From the NCBI RefSeq assembly GCF_009650605.1, contig NZ_WAJT01000001.1, positions 1,984,001 to 2,048,000 on the forward strand: DNA of 64,000 nt. Reading direction: 5' to 3'. The notes under the pieces were generated by a model. It had not been told where the DNA came from, ran no database searches, and was given only the letters and a program-made list of their open reading frames with translations. This document shows positions 52,690 through 62,418 of this stretch, one piece after another. The DNA is from Labrenzia sp. CE80. Its GTDB lineage: Bacteria; Pseudomonadota; Alphaproteobacteria; Rhizobiales; Stappiaceae. The position numbers and the translations under genes are program-made. Position 1 is the stretch's first letter. The number at the start of each line of letters is the position of its first letter.

Positions 52690-53664
52690 ATGCTTGGAAG
52701 CCTCAAATCCCTTTCCGGCCCGATCGCCGGCTTCGTCACAGCGATGACGGTTCTTGCAGCCCCCGCGTCAGCGGCGCCTGAAGTGACCCCGCTTGTGTCG
52801 ACCGAATGGCTTGCAGCGAACCTGGACAATGACGAGGTCGTCGTCATCGACACGCGCTCGAAGATCTCCAATTCCGGCAAGGATGACTATCTCAAGGGCC
52901 ATATCCCGGGAGCCGTCTGGTCAGAGTATCCGGGCTATTGGCGGACCGAGCGGGATGGCGTCGTTGGTGTCCTGCCGTCCGTTGAGAAGCTGGAAGCTGC
53001 GCTTTCCGAGTTGGGCGTTTCCGAAGACAAGGCTCTCGTCATCATCCCCGCCGGTTCCTCAAGCCTCGAATTCGGCTCTGCCGCCCGAATCTTCTGGACC
53101 ATGAAGTACCTCGGCCACGACGCAGTCGCGATCCTCGACGGTGGACATGCAGCTTGGGTTGCAGAAGACCGCGGGCTTGAAACAGGCGACGTCACGCCCG
53201 AAGGAGATCTGTTCGTCGCTGAAGTCCGCGATGAGCTTCTGGTGTCCACGAACGAAGTCGCTGAAGCCATGGGCACGGAAACGGTACTTCTGGACGGTCG
53301 TCCTGAGGCACAGTTCTCCGGCAAGCAGAAACACGGCAAGGCGACCCGCTTCGGGCACATTCCCGGCGCGGTCAACTTCGATCAGGACAAGTTCTACAAC
53401 AAAGGCTCGAACCGCTTGAAGGACAAGGCCGAGCTCGCTTCGCTGTTGCCGGCAAGCCTCAAGGACAGCTCAGCCAAGGTGGTGTCCTACTGCAACACGG
53501 GGCATTGGGCCGCGACCAACTGGTTTGTGCTGACGCAGGTGCTCGGCCAGGAAAATGTCACGCTCTATGATGACAGCATGGTCGGCTGGAGCCGTGACGA
53601 AAGCCTGCCGATCAAGGCGACTGCAAAGCCGGAACAGCCAGCCAAGCAGGTCAAGACTAACTGA
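52690..53664 (+). CDS. Exported tandem-rhodanese sulfurtransferase
   Basis: 324 residues from ATG 52690 with GGAGAG upstream; the frame is open to 52627. A signal peptide (FVTAMTVLAAPASAAPE) precedes two rhodanese domains. In the first, the Cys-loop position reads IIPAGSSS, so it has no active Cys. In the second, the loop SYCNTGHWAATNW carries the catalytic Cys. Loop sequence CNTGHW differs from CRKGVT of thiosulfate enzymes. It acts in the periplasm; the substrate is open. A terminator follows. Confidence 0.92.
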   Translation: MLGSLKSLSGPIAGFVTAMTVLAAPASAAPEVTPLVSTEWLAANLDNDEVVVIDTRSKISNSGKDDYLKGHIPGAVWSEYPGYWRTERDGVVGVLPSVEKLEAALSELGVSEDKALVIIPAGSSSLEFGSAARIFWTMKYLGHDAVAILDGGHAAWVAEDRGLETGDVTPEGDLFVAEVRDELLVSTNEVAEAMGTETVLLDGRPEAQFSGKQKHGKATRFGHIPGAVNFDQDKFYNKGSNRLKDKAELASLLPASLKDSSAKVVSYCNTGHWAATNWFVLTQVLGQENVTLYDDSMVGWSRDESLPIKATAKPEQPAKQVKTN

Positions 53665-53707
53665 TCACTGGGTCTTTCCAGAAGACCTTTGACGCAACCT
53701 GACTGAT

Positions 53708-53738
53708 CGCCCGGTTCACAAGAGCCGGGCGACTTTTT
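53708..53738 (+). terminator. Rho-independent terminator after the rhodanese gene
   Basis: CGCCCGG (53708-53714) pairs with CCGGGCG (53725-53731), then ACTTTTT. It overlaps the end of the convergent uracil-DNA glycosylase gene. Confidence 0.8.
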
Positions 53739-54348
53739 GTTGTAGCACCGGAAGAAGCTCGCTTTCGAACCACGCATTCTTCTTCAGCCAGCTGTTGTTG
53801 CGCCAGGACGGATGCGGCATTGGCACCACTGCGGGCTGACGGTCAGCCTCCAGGTATTCTCTCCAGTTGCCCACGGTCTCGGTCAGGCTTTTCTTCTTGT
53901 CTCGTCCCAGATGGTAGGCCTGCGCGTATTGGCCGATGACAAGGATCAGCTCAATTTGCGGCATGGCGGCAAAGATCCGGTCGTGCCAGTGCGCGCGGCA
54001 TTCACGGCGCGGCGGCAGGTCGCCGCCCTTGCTATCCAGTCCGGGAAAGCACAGGCCCATGGGGACGATCGCAACTTTCGTGGCATCATAAAACGCATCA
54101 GCGTCGACCGCCATCCACTGTCGCAGGCGATCGCCGGAGGGGTCGGTGAAAGGCCGTCCGCTTTTGTGGACCCTTGTTCCAGGGGCCTGACCGCAGATGC
54201 AAATTCGGGCCTGATCCGAGAGCTGAATGACCGGCCGAGGCTCGTGGGGAAGCGGCGCGGCCAGTGGCTCCTCAACACAAATGCGGCAAGCAGAAATCCC
54301 CGTCTCCAGATCCCTCAGCACATCCTTTGCCCTCGCTGCGCCAGGCAC
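53716..54348 (-). CDS. Uracil-DNA glycosylase family protein
   Basis: 210 residues, from GTG 54348 with GGGAG upstream. Two Cys (SACRICV) near the N-terminus, the active-site loop GQAPGTRVHKSGRPFTDPSG, and the C-terminal HPSWRN with the conserved His match the UDG superfamily, close to family 4/5 types, although a full Fe-S set is not seen. It may remove uracil from DNA or act on a related lesion. Confidence 0.9.
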   Translation of the reverse strand: MPGAARAKDVLRDLETGISACRICVEEPLAAPLPHEPRPVIQLSDQARICICGQAPGTRVHKSGRPFTDPSGDRLRQWMAVDADAFYDATKVAIVPMGLCFPGLDSKGGDLPPRRECRAHWHDRIFAAMPQIELILVIGQYAQAYHLGRDKKKSLTETVGNWREYLEADRQPAVVPMPHPSWRNNSWLKKNAWFESELLPVLQQKVARLL

Positions 54349-54483
54349 CAGCTTCTCCCAACCCTCAGTCTTTGCTTACGTTTCGTTTACCACATACCTG
54401 AGGGCGATCTTAAGAAATCGTGAGTCAGATAGGTAAAACGACAACCTACCGATCAAGCTTTTGAAAAGAGTGCTCCGACGGAC

Positions 54484-56022
54484 ATGGGATACGAAGCCCG
54501 CACCATCCGCGACGAGAAGACCGCCATCAACCGGAAACGGGCGATGCGTCGGCGCGAGGTTGCGCGGACGGTCCGCGATGTGCGCACGCGCATCGGATCC
54601 AGCGATAGCCTGCCCAATGACTTCGAGCTCGAGCGACAGCACCTTTTTGCGGACACGCGCCTGAACTCGGCCTTTGCCGTGCCGATGCTTGCGCTGATTG
54701 TTGCGGCCATTTCGTCACTGTGGATCCATCCGGCACTCGTCGGCTTCTGGTTCATCCTGAATTTCTGCATGCATCTTCTGGCGATCGGAACCTGCCGGGC
54801 CTATGAAAAGGCGCCTTCCGCCAGCCGGCAGGAGAAACCATGGCTGCGGCGCTTCACGCTGAGCGACCTGCTTTACGGCAGCAGCTGGGCCCTGTTCTTT
54901 CTCTTGCCGAAACAGAACCAGACGGGCGACGGATTTCTTGTCTTCCAGTTCGCCACGATGCTGATCGTGGTCGCGATCACGACCATGCAATCGGCCACCC
55001 TGCCCCGCGCATTGCTGGCGGGCACACTACCGGTCTCGCTGACGGTCACGGCGACTTTTTTGAAGCAACCAGAACCGATCCACTACACGCTCGCGGCGAT
55101 GGCGGTCGGCGCGCAGGGCTTTTTCTTCATTCTGGGCAATCAGCTTCTGAAAAACGCAAATACGATGCTCGAGTACCGGGCCGAGAAAGATCACCTGATC
55201 GCGGAGCTGGAAACAGCCAACGCATTGTCTGACGAATCCAGACGCCGGGCGGAAGAGGCAAACCTTGCCAAGTCGCGCTTTCTGGCCACCATGAGCCACG
55301 AACTGCGGACACCGCTGAACGCCATTCTCGGTTTTTCAGAAGTGATGAAGGACGAAGTCCTCGGCCCGATGCAGAACGCCAATTACAAGAGCTACGCTGC
55401 TGATATCCATCATTCAGGCGCGCATCTTCTGAACCTGATCAACGAGATCCTCGACCTATCGCGGATTGAGGCCGGGCGTCATGAATTGCAGGAAGAAGCG
55501 ATCTACATCGACGCACTTGTGGAAGAGTGCTGCAAGATGATGCAGATTCGGGCCAAGGCCAAGGACATCAGCATTCAGGAAAGCCACACCGGCGATCTGC
55601 CACGGATCTGGGGTGACGAACGCGCCCTGCGCCAGGTTATCTTGAACCTCTTGTCAAACGCGGTGAAATTCACCCCCGTCAACGGCACGGTTCAAATCAC
55701 ATTGGGGCGCACGGAAGACGGCGGCCAGTTCGTGTCCATCAAGGACAACGGCCCGGGCATTCCCGAAGCCGAGATCCCCGTTGTGCTGCAGGCCTTCGGT
55801 CAGGGCGCCGTCGCAATCCAAAGTGCAGAACCAGGGACCGGTCTCGGCCTCTCCATCGTTCAGGCGCTTGTCGCGATGCATGGCGGCCAATTCGATCTGC
55901 GGTCCAAGTTGCGCGAAGGCACAGAGGTGATCTTCACCCTGCCCAAATCACGGGTGATGGAAAGCATGCCCGCCTATGAAACCCCGGCTGACCGGAACGC
56001 CCAGTACCGTCACCGCGCATGA
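54484..56022 (+). CDS. Membrane sensor histidine kinase (PleC/DivJ-like)
   Basis: 512 residues. Five or six membrane spans at residues about 58-225, a short coiled linker, the HisKA H-box MSHELRTPLNAILGFSE with phosphorylated His272, and an HATPase domain with DNGPGIPEAE and GTGLGLSIV. No sensory domain besides the membrane part and no adjacent response regulator. The H-box resembles the PleC/DivJ cell-cycle kinases. Confidence 0.93.
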   Translation: MGYEARTIRDEKTAINRKRAMRRREVARTVRDVRTRIGSSDSLPNDFELERQHLFADTRLNSAFAVPMLALIVAAISSLWIHPALVGFWFILNFCMHLLAIGTCRAYEKAPSASRQEKPWLRRFTLSDLLYGSSWALFFLLPKQNQTGDGFLVFQFATMLIVVAITTMQSATLPRALLAGTLPVSLTVTATFLKQPEPIHYTLAAMAVGAQGFFFILGNQLLKNANTMLEYRAEKDHLIAELETANALSDESRRRAEEANLAKSRFLATMSHELRTPLNAILGFSEVMKDEVLGPMQNANYKSYAADIHHSGAHLLNLINEILDLSRIEAGRHELQEEAIYIDALVEECCKMMQIRAKAKDISIQESHTGDLPRIWGDERALRQVILNLLSNAVKFTPVNGTVQITLGRTEDGGQFVSIKDNGPGIPEAEIPVVLQAFGQGAVAIQSAEPGTGLGLSIVQALVAMHGGQFDLRSKLREGTEVIFTLPKSRVMESMPAYETPADRNAQYRHRA

Positions 56023-56038
56023 CGCTCAGACTTGCGAC

Positions 56039-57064
56039 TTAGCCGTCCTTAGAGGCCACACCCGCATCGGCAAAGGTCGCCATGCCGGAGTGCATTTCAG
56101 CGGCTGCCTTGACGATGCCGGCCGCCACGGCCGCGCCCGATCCTTCGCCGAGACGCATGCCGAAATCAAGTAGAGCCGACTTTTCCATCAGATCCAGCGT
56201 GCGGCGGTGAGCGGCTTCCGCAGACACATGTGCAAACAGACAATGATCCAGACCGCCCGGATCCATAGCATAGACCACTGCTGCTGCAGCGGTGGTGACG
56301 AAGCCATCGATGATCAAAGGCACGCGCTGAAGCCGTGCGGCGATAATGAGGCCAACCATGGCAGCGATTTCACGCCCACCTACACGACGCAGGATCTCCA
56401 GAGGATCTTTCTCGCCATTCAACCGTGCGACCGCAGCTTCAACGGCGGCGCGCTTGCGTGCAAGACCCTCATCGTCGACGCCGGTGCCGCGACCGATCCA
56501 GTCTTCCGCCGAGCCACCGAACAGCCCGTTGAGCACCGCTGCTGCGACCGTCGTGTTGCCAATTCCCATCTCGCCCAGGCAGATCAGATCGATGCCACCG
56601 GCCAAAGCCTCCATGCCGTAGGCCATGGTCGCGGCACAATGGGCCTCGTCCATAGCATCTTCTTCAGTGATGGATGGGGTTGGCATTTCAACGGCGAGAT
56701 CAAACACCTTCAGACCGACGTCGTTTGACCGGCAGATCTGATTGATCGCCGCTCCGCCTGCGGCAAAGTTCTCGACCATCTGACGATTTACTGAACTTGG
56801 AAAAGCGGAGACGCCCTGGTCGGCAACACCGTGCGCTGTCGCGAAGATGGCAACAAGCGGACGCGTCACCTTTGGTTTTTCATTGCCGGACCAGGCTGCC
56901 AGCCACTCGGCAATTTCCTCGAGCTGTCCCAGCGAGCCAGCAGGCTTCGTCAGCTGCGCGTCGCGCGCCCGGACCGCCGCCAGTGCACCTTCGTCCGGCC
57001 CCGGCATGGATTGCACCAGGTTGCGGATATCGTCGAACGGCAGGGCGGATTCAGAAAGGGACAT
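56039..57064 (-). CDS. cobT: Nicotinate-nucleotide-dimethylbenzimidazole phosphoribosyltransferase CobT
   Basis: 341 residues; conserved KPAGSLGQLEEIAEWLAAW at residues 36-54, ATAHGVADQGVSAFP, GEMGIGNTTVAAA with the catalytic region, and a C-terminal LGEGSGAAVA. It makes alpha-ribazole phosphate for the lower ligand of B12. Divergent from cobS with 129 bases between. No cobalamin riboswitch was found upstream. Confidence 0.96.
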   Translation of the reverse strand: MSLSESALPFDDIRNLVQSMPGPDEGALAAVRARDAQLTKPAGSLGQLEEIAEWLAAWSGNEKPKVTRPLVAIFATAHGVADQGVSAFPSSVNRQMVENFAAGGAAINQICRSNDVGLKVFDLAVEMPTPSITEEDAMDEAHCAATMAYGMEALAGGIDLICLGEMGIGNTTVAAAVLNGLFGGSAEDWIGRGTGVDDEGLARKRAAVEAAVARLNGEKDPLEILRRVGGREIAAMVGLIIAARLQRVPLIIDGFVTTAAAAVVYAMDPGGLDHCLFAHVSAEAAHRRTLDLMEKSALLDFGMRLGEGSGAAVAAGIVKAAAEMHSGMATFADAGVASKDG

Positions 57065-57193
57065 GGGGGCGTTGCTCCGGAGGTAGCCTGTTGGGGCCTG
57101 TTATGAGCCTATTGTCGTCGGTCTCAGGTCTTGGTTCCACAGTTGTGCCGATCTATAACGGCCACCGGACAAAAAACAAGGTTGGGATACGTC

Positions 57194-58021
57194 ATGGACA
57201 GGCACGAGGACCGGCACAGACTTGATCTTCGCCCTGCCCTGTCGGACCTTGTCGCCGACACAGCCGCCTGCGTCCGGTTCTTTTCCCGCTTGCCGGTGCC
57301 CAAACTCTGCAGCGCTGACGATCCCGCCCGCCTGCCTGACTTTTCCCAAATTTCCAGGGCGTTTCCACTTGCTGGCGTCGTGGTCGCAATTCCGGCAGCC
57401 CTTCTCGTTCTGCTTCTCGGGCTGAGCCACCTGCCCACGCTCGCCTCCGGCTTTCTCGTTGTTGGCATGCTCGCCATGGTCACCGGAGCCCTTCATGAGG
57501 ACGGGTTAGCGGATGTCGCCGACGGTTTCTTTGGCGGGCATACGCCGGAAAGACGCCTCGAGATCATGAAGGACAGCAGGATCGGCGCCTTTGGCTCAAT
57601 CGCGCTCATCGTGTCCCTAGGCCTGAAAGCGGTGCTGATCGCGGCCCTGCTCGACCGCTACACGCCGCTGGAAGCCATGGTGATACTTCTTGGCGCCGAA
57701 AGCCTCGGCCGGACGCTGATTGTCTGGCAGTGGTCTGCCTTGCCAGCAGCACGGCCGGACGGACTTGCGCACCGCTTTGGAGTTCCGACATCAACAACTC
57801 TCAAGCAGGCATGCGTCTTTGGCGCAGCGTGTTTGTTGCCTATCCTCCCGGTTTTACCCCTTTCATCGCTGGCACTCGGGTTGATTCTAGCCCCCCTCGC
57901 CACCCACGGCGTCGGCATGCTCGCGAAGGCCAGGATCGGTGGTTTCAGCGGCGATGTGCTTGGCGCAATACAGCAGGTCGGCACTTTGGTCTTTCTCGCT
58001 GGCTGCCTCGCCATCGCGTAG
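57194..58021 (+). CDS. cobS: Adenosylcobinamide-GDP ribazoletransferase CobS
   Basis: 275 residues from ATG 57194 (GGGA upstream), with six or more membrane spans. Signature FFSRLPVPKL near the N-terminus and LHEDGLADVADGFFGGHTPERRLEIMKDSRIGAFG in the middle with metal-binding Asp residues. It joins the cobinamide and ribazole halves of B12 at the membrane. Confidence 0.96.
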   Translation: MDRHEDRHRLDLRPALSDLVADTAACVRFFSRLPVPKLCSADDPARLPDFSQISRAFPLAGVVVAIPAALLVLLLGLSHLPTLASGFLVVGMLAMVTGALHEDGLADVADGFFGGHTPERRLEIMKDSRIGAFGSIALIVSLGLKAVLIAALLDRYTPLEAMVILLGAESLGRTLIVWQWSALPAARPDGLAHRFGVPTSTTLKQACVFGAACLLPILPVLPLSSLALGLILAPLATHGVGMLAKARIGGFSGDVLGAIQQVGTLVFLAGCLAIA

Positions 58022-58112
58022 GCTCAAATTAGGAAACCATTGCGAGCATTCGGAAAGACTGGCATTGATGCAGGAGTGGAGTGCGCAGGAACGAGCCGCG
58101 CATCGGGAGATC

Positions 58113-59363
58113 ATGTTGAGCGCGTACCCTCACCAGACAAATGCCGGAACCATAGTCAGAGTTCAGTCATCGACCGGCTTCAGGTTGCTAGCGCAGCTTG
58201 TCGTTGTCATCGCCAGTTTTTTTCTCGTTGCCTGCGGCTCCCGGCCTGAAAGTGGCGCACTGGCCATCAGCACAGCCGAAGCCCCGGGCACTGTTGCCCA
58301 CGAGATCTTGATCTTTACCTCGCGCGAGAAGGACGACCGTCCCGACACCTATTTCAACGGCGAACGCGGTGAAGATCTTAGCTATGCCAAGGCGACGATT
58401 TCAGTTCCCCCCACACCAGCCCACAAACCCGGGCAAATCGAATGGCCGTCTACGCTGCCTGGCAATCCGGCGAAAGAATTCACTGCACGCTCTGCATCCT
58501 ACATTGCCGACAAGGCCGCGATGCGACAGGAGCTGAACGAGAAGCTGATGCTGCTCCCCAAGGGAAAGCGTGACGTTTTCCTTTTCATCCATGGCTACAA
58601 CACCATGTTTGCCGAAGGGCTCTACAGGTTCACCCAATTTGTCCATGATGCGGACTATCCGGGTGTACCGGTGCTGTTCACCTGGGCGTCACGCGGTCAG
58701 CTTACCGACTATGTTTATGACCTGAACAGTGCGCTCGTTGCCCGCACGGCGCTCGAGGAAACGATCCGCGAGCTTGCCGACAGCAAGGCAGAGCGGATTG
58801 TCATTTTGGCCCATTCGATGGGCAATTGGCTGCTGATGGAAACTGCTCGTCAAGCCCCTGCCGCTGACCTGAAACGTCTGAGCGCCAAGGTCGAGCAAGT
58901 GGTCTTGGCTGCGCCAGACATTGATATCGACGTTTTCAAGGATCAACTGCGCGCACTCAGCAAAAAAGCAAAACCGAAAAAACCCTTCATCATTCTCGTA
59001 TCCGAGGACGACCGCGCCCTAGGAATCTCCCGAAGGATCGCCGGTGGCAAGGCTCGTGTCGGATCCTACGACAACGAGGCAGAGCTGGCGGAGCTTGGCG
59101 CAATTGTTGTCGACCTGACCAAGGTGGAGGGAGGAGATTCCGCGAACCACTCCAAGTTCGCCCAAATAGCTTCGCTCAGCCCGGAACTCCGTAAGGTACT
59201 CCAGCAAAGCGACCTCAACACCTACAACCCGCTTGAGCCGAACCAGATTGGACAAGCAGGCCAAGACCTCGGCACCTTTGTTGCAAGCACTGCGCAAATC
59301 GCGATCACACTACCGGTGGCTGTGCTGACCGCTCCAATCACTCTTGCAACAGGTGGCCGTTAG
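58113..59363 (+). CDS. DUF900 alpha/beta hydrolase lipoprotein
   Basis: 416 residues from ATG 58113; the frame is open to 57939 and the start is uncertain. A lipobox (VVIASFFLVACGS) implies a lipid anchor at Cys. The hydrolase part shows DVFLFIHGYNTMFAEGLYRF and the Ser-bearing VILAHSMGNWLLMET, both DUF900 signs. The last about 40 residues are hydrophobic and Ala/Thr-rich. Substrate unknown. Confidence 0.9.
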   Translation: MLSAYPHQTNAGTIVRVQSSTGFRLLAQLVVVIASFFLVACGSRPESGALAISTAEAPGTVAHEILIFTSREKDDRPDTYFNGERGEDLSYAKATISVPPTPAHKPGQIEWPSTLPGNPAKEFTARSASYIADKAAMRQELNEKLMLLPKGKRDVFLFIHGYNTMFAEGLYRFTQFVHDADYPGVPVLFTWASRGQLTDYVYDLNSALVARTALEETIRELADSKAERIVILAHSMGNWLLMETARQAPAADLKRLSAKVEQVVLAAPDIDIDVFKDQLRALSKKAKPKKPFIILVSEDDRALGISRRIAGGKARVGSYDNEAELAELGAIVVDLTKVEGGDSANHSKFAQIASLSPELRKVLQQSDLNTYNPLEPNQIGQAGQDLGTFVASTAQIAITLPVAVLTAPITLATGGR

Positions 59364-59392
59364 GTGATTTTGCAGGCAGACCGCTCTGGCAG

Positions 59393-59611
59393 ATGACTTC
59401 TTCAAAGCCTATATCCTCGACCATGAAATCACCCTGTACCAAGATTTGCCAGATCGATAGAACCAACGGCCTTTGCCTGGGCTGTTATCGCACGCTCGAT
59501 GAAATCGCAGGTTGGGGCCGCATGTCCGAAGCCGAGCGCGAAGTCATCTTGCTCGACCTGGAGGGACGGCAAGCAACTCATCCTGAAGCACTTGTCCAGG
59601 TAACTGACTAA
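59393..59611 (+). CDS. DUF1289 small cysteine-rich protein
   Basis: 72 residues with the DUF1289 motif SPCTKICQIDRTNGLCLGCYRTLDEIAGW: four Cys that likely bind a metal or cluster, then WGRMSEAEREVIL. Overlaps the next gene by one base. Function unknown; frequent in proteobacteria. Confidence 0.93.
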   Translation: MTSSKPISSTMKSPCTKICQIDRTNGLCLGCYRTLDEIAGWGRMSEAEREVILLDLEGRQATHPEALVQVTD

Positions 59612-60315
59612 TGCGTGGCGTCCGAGGCATTTTGATAGGCGTTCTGATTACGGTCATGGTCGGTGCGGGGCTCTATGCACTTTTTGACTTTTCCGGCGAT
59701 CCCGAAAATCTCGACTTTGATCAAACTGGCCCGCGGATCGTCACTCTCTCGGTCCTAGCCTTTGTCTTTGTTGCAAGCCTTGTTTTCGGCCAGCCGCGGG
59801 TTCGCGACATTTTGCAAGGGGTGTTCTTCTGGGGTGGGCTGCTGGCGCTTCTAGTCGTTGGCTACACGTTCCGGGCAGACCTGATTCAGGGTGGCTACCG
59901 TGTACTCGGGGCGCTTGCCCCTGGTCTTGCCGTACCGCAAGACGACGGCACGATTCTAATTGTTCGCGACGCCAGCGGTCATTTTTCCCTGGAAGCCGAT
60001 ACCAACGGCGCAAAGACACGCTTTCTTCTCGACACAGGTGCCAGTGCGGTTGTGCTGACGCGCGAAGATGCGGCCCGTGCAGGCTTCAGTGATTCAGAGC
60101 TGAACTTTTCAGTACCGGTTCAAACCGCCAACGGCGGCGCTCTTGTGGCTCCGGTCAGGATCCGGACGCTTTCCGTGGGCGATCTTTCACTGAACGGCGT
60201 ACGAGCCTTTGTCGCACGCGCGGGTGCACTGGACACAAGCCTCTTCGGCATGACCGCGCTCAATCGCTTCTCCAGCTGGCGGATCGAGGGCGATCGGCTC
60301 GTGTTGACGCCCTGA
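59611..60315 (+). CDS. Membrane-anchored retropepsin-like aspartic protease
   Basis: 234 residues. Three N-terminal membrane spans, then a periplasmic retropepsin-like domain with the active-site FLLDTGASAVVLT (Asp about residue 140), and the LFGMTALNRFSSW end. One Asp per chain means that it acts as a dimer. Clan AA, TIGR02281-like family. The start overlaps the DUF1289 stop. Confidence 0.92.
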   Translation: MRGVRGILIGVLITVMVGAGLYALFDFSGDPENLDFDQTGPRIVTLSVLAFVFVASLVFGQPRVRDILQGVFFWGGLLALLVVGYTFRADLIQGGYRVLGALAPGLAVPQDDGTILIVRDASGHFSLEADTNGAKTRFLLDTGASAVVLTREDAARAGFSDSELNFSVPVQTANGGALVAPVRIRTLSVGDLSLNGVRAFVARAGALDTSLFGMTALNRFSSWRIEGDRLVLTP

Positions 60316-60322
60316 CTGACAC

Positions 60323-61171
60323 TCAATAGCCGTTGAGGCTGAGCAGGAAGCGCAATGCGACCACCAGCAAGAAACAGCCGAAGAAGATTTCCATTGTCCG
60401 CCTCGGCAGCGCATGAGCGACCTTCACGCCGAAGGGTGCTGCAAAGGTTGTCACGGGAATGATGAGCGCAACGCCGAGCAAATTGACGTAGCCAGCCGAG
60501 AACGGCGGCAGGTTTTCAGCGTTCCATCCTGCCCAGATCAAACCGATGGTTCCCGGTATTGAGATCATCAATCCAGTGCCCGATGACGTCGCCACCGCCT
60601 GATGGATGGAGCGGCCGTAAAGCGTCATGAAGGTGTTGTTCATCACGCCGCCGCCGATGCCCATAAGCGTCGAGAAAAAGCCAATGGCCGCCCCGCAAAT
60701 TGGCCTGATCGGAGATCCGGGAATGTCGCCGCCAAGGCGCCAATGAGGTCTGTCGAGCAGCATACGCGCTCCAAGGACCAGCGCGATCACGGCAAAAACC
60801 GCCTTGAGGCTATCACCGGAGACATGCGCCGCTAAGAGCGAAGCGCAAATAACGCCAAGTGGCAGCGGAAGGAGCCAGGATCTCAGAAGCTCCAGATCAG
60901 CGGCACCGCGTTTCTTGTGGGCCAGAAACGACCGGAGGGAGGTGGGCACAATGATCCCAAGCGACGTGGCTACCGAGATATGCATTCGAACGCCTTCATC
61001 CACGCCCAATACAGTCAAAAACTGGTAGAGCACAGGAACGAGAACTGCCCCGCCACCGATGCCAAACAATCCAGCGAGAAACCCCGCGATCAGGCCGGAG
61101 CCGACAAGAGCGAGTCCCAGGCCGACATACTCCATGATCTGGCCGTCGCCAGAAATTGCGCTTAAATCCAT
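60323..61171 (-). CDS. TauE/SafE family sulfite/organosulfur exporter-like permease
   Basis: 282 residues, eight or nine membrane spans. FLAGLFGIGGGAVLVPVLYQFL near the start and STLMGIGGGVMNNTFMTLYG in the second half are the twin repeats of the TauE/SafE fold. It probably moves a sulfonate or sulfite anion. ATG 61171; Met13 is a second option. Confidence 0.93.
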   Translation of the reverse strand: MDLSAISGDGQIMEYVGLGLALVGSGLIAGFLAGLFGIGGGAVLVPVLYQFLTVLGVDEGVRMHISVATSLGIIVPTSLRSFLAHKKRGAADLELLRSWLLPLPLGVICASLLAAHVSGDSLKAVFAVIALVLGARMLLDRPHWRLGGDIPGSPIRPICGAAIGFFSTLMGIGGGVMNNTFMTLYGRSIHQAVATSSGTGLMISIPGTIGLIWAGWNAENLPPFSAGYVNLLGVALIIPVTTFAAPFGVKVAHALPRRTMEIFFGCFLLVVALRFLLSLNGY

Positions 61172-61287
61172 GGGGGAGTGCCTTGAAGAAGGAAATTAGT
61201 TTCAAACCAGCATAACTTTACGCCGATTCCCGTGGGCAATCACTTGGGCGAAGCAAGAAAGCTGTTTCGCCACTCCCAAGCTCGGAT

Positions 61288-62337
61288 TCAGGCAGCGGTA
61301 TCAGCTCTCAAGTCACCGTCATCAGTGAGGTCGCATGGGCGCACGACCGAAAGCGCCTGTTCGACGACTTCCAGACCAGCCTCCGGCTTGATCGCCTCAA
61401 CGGTCAGGATCCTCCGCCAGGACCTTGCGCCCGGTCGCCCGTGGAACAGGCCGAGCATGTGACGCGTCATGCGCGCGAGCTTCACGCCTTGTTTCATCTT
61501 TGCTTCGAGGTAAGGCATATAGGCCTCAACCGCCTGCCATGGCGATATATCCTCGCAGATCTCACCATAAATCCTGCGATCAACCTCTCCCATGAGCTGG
61601 GGCGTATGATAGGCCGCTCGGCCGAGCATCACGCCGTCAAGGTCAGGCAGGAAGCCTTCGGCCTCATCAAGCGTTGCGATGCCGCCGTTGACACCGACAA
61701 AGCGATCTGGAAAGCGCAGCTTGAGACGGCGAACGCGGTCGTAGTCGAGCGGCGGAATATCCCGGTTTTCCTTTGGACTCAGGCCTTTTAGCCACGCCTT
61801 GCGTGCATGCACCCACAACGCATCTGCACTGGCGGCAAATACAGCGTCCGCCATAGCGTCGAGCGCAAGCTCCGGGTCCTGCTCATCCACTCCAATGCGG
61901 CATTTGACGGTCACTGGAATCTCGACCGCCGCCTTCATCGCCGAAACGCATTCAGCCACCAATTCGGGCTCCTGCATCAAGCAGGCGCCAAAGCTCCCCG
62001 ACTGAACGCGATCAGACGGACAGCCGACATTGATGTTGACTTCGTCATAGCCGTAATCCTCTACGATTTTCGCTGAGGTGGCCATGTCCTTGGCATCAGA
62101 ACCGCCGAGCTGGAACGCCACGGGATGCTCTACATCAGAAAAGCCCAGCAATTGCTCCCGGTCGCCATGAATGACCGCGCCGGTCGTCACCATCTCCGTA
62201 TAGAGCAACGCATTGCGGCTCAGCTGCCGGTGCAGTGCCCGGCAATGGCGATCGGTCCAGTCCATCATCGGTGCGACGGCAAAGCGTGGCTGATGGCCGG
62301 AATAAAGGCGGTTTTTAGTCGTCATGAGCGGCTGCAT
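61288..62337 (-). CDS. dusA: tRNA-dihydrouridine synthase A
   Basis: 349 residues from ATG 62337 (GGAG upstream), with ATG 62376 and 62325 as alternatives. An FMN TIM barrel: FAVAPMMDWTDRHCRALHR, the active-site Cys in NVGCPSDRVQSGSFGACLM, and the KCRIGVD and GVNGGI FMN sites. It reduces uridine 20/20a in the tRNA D-loop. Confidence 0.95.
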   Translation of the reverse strand: MQPLMTTKNRLYSGHQPRFAVAPMMDWTDRHCRALHRQLSRNALLYTEMVTTGAVIHGDREQLLGFSDVEHPVAFQLGGSDAKDMATSAKIVEDYGYDEVNINVGCPSDRVQSGSFGACLMQEPELVAECVSAMKAAVEIPVTVKCRIGVDEQDPELALDAMADAVFAASADALWVHARKAWLKGLSPKENRDIPPLDYDRVRRLKLRFPDRFVGVNGGIATLDEAEGFLPDLDGVMLGRAAYHTPQLMGEVDRRIYGEICEDISPWQAVEAYMPYLEAKMKQGVKLARMTRHMLGLFHGRPGARSWRRILTVEAIKPEAGLEVVEQALSVVRPCDLTDDGDLRADTAA

Positions 62338-62418
62338 ATCACTCCGCCGCCATTTTCGCAAAGGCGGGCCCTGCATAGCACATCTGCAGCTTAGCCGCTC
62401 ATCGAACCTGTTCGAGCG

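Noticed and set aside
57065..57193. Cobalamin riboswitch between cobT and cobS
   Set aside because: The gap is only 129 bases and lacks a recognisable B12-box; it looks like a plain divergent promoter region.
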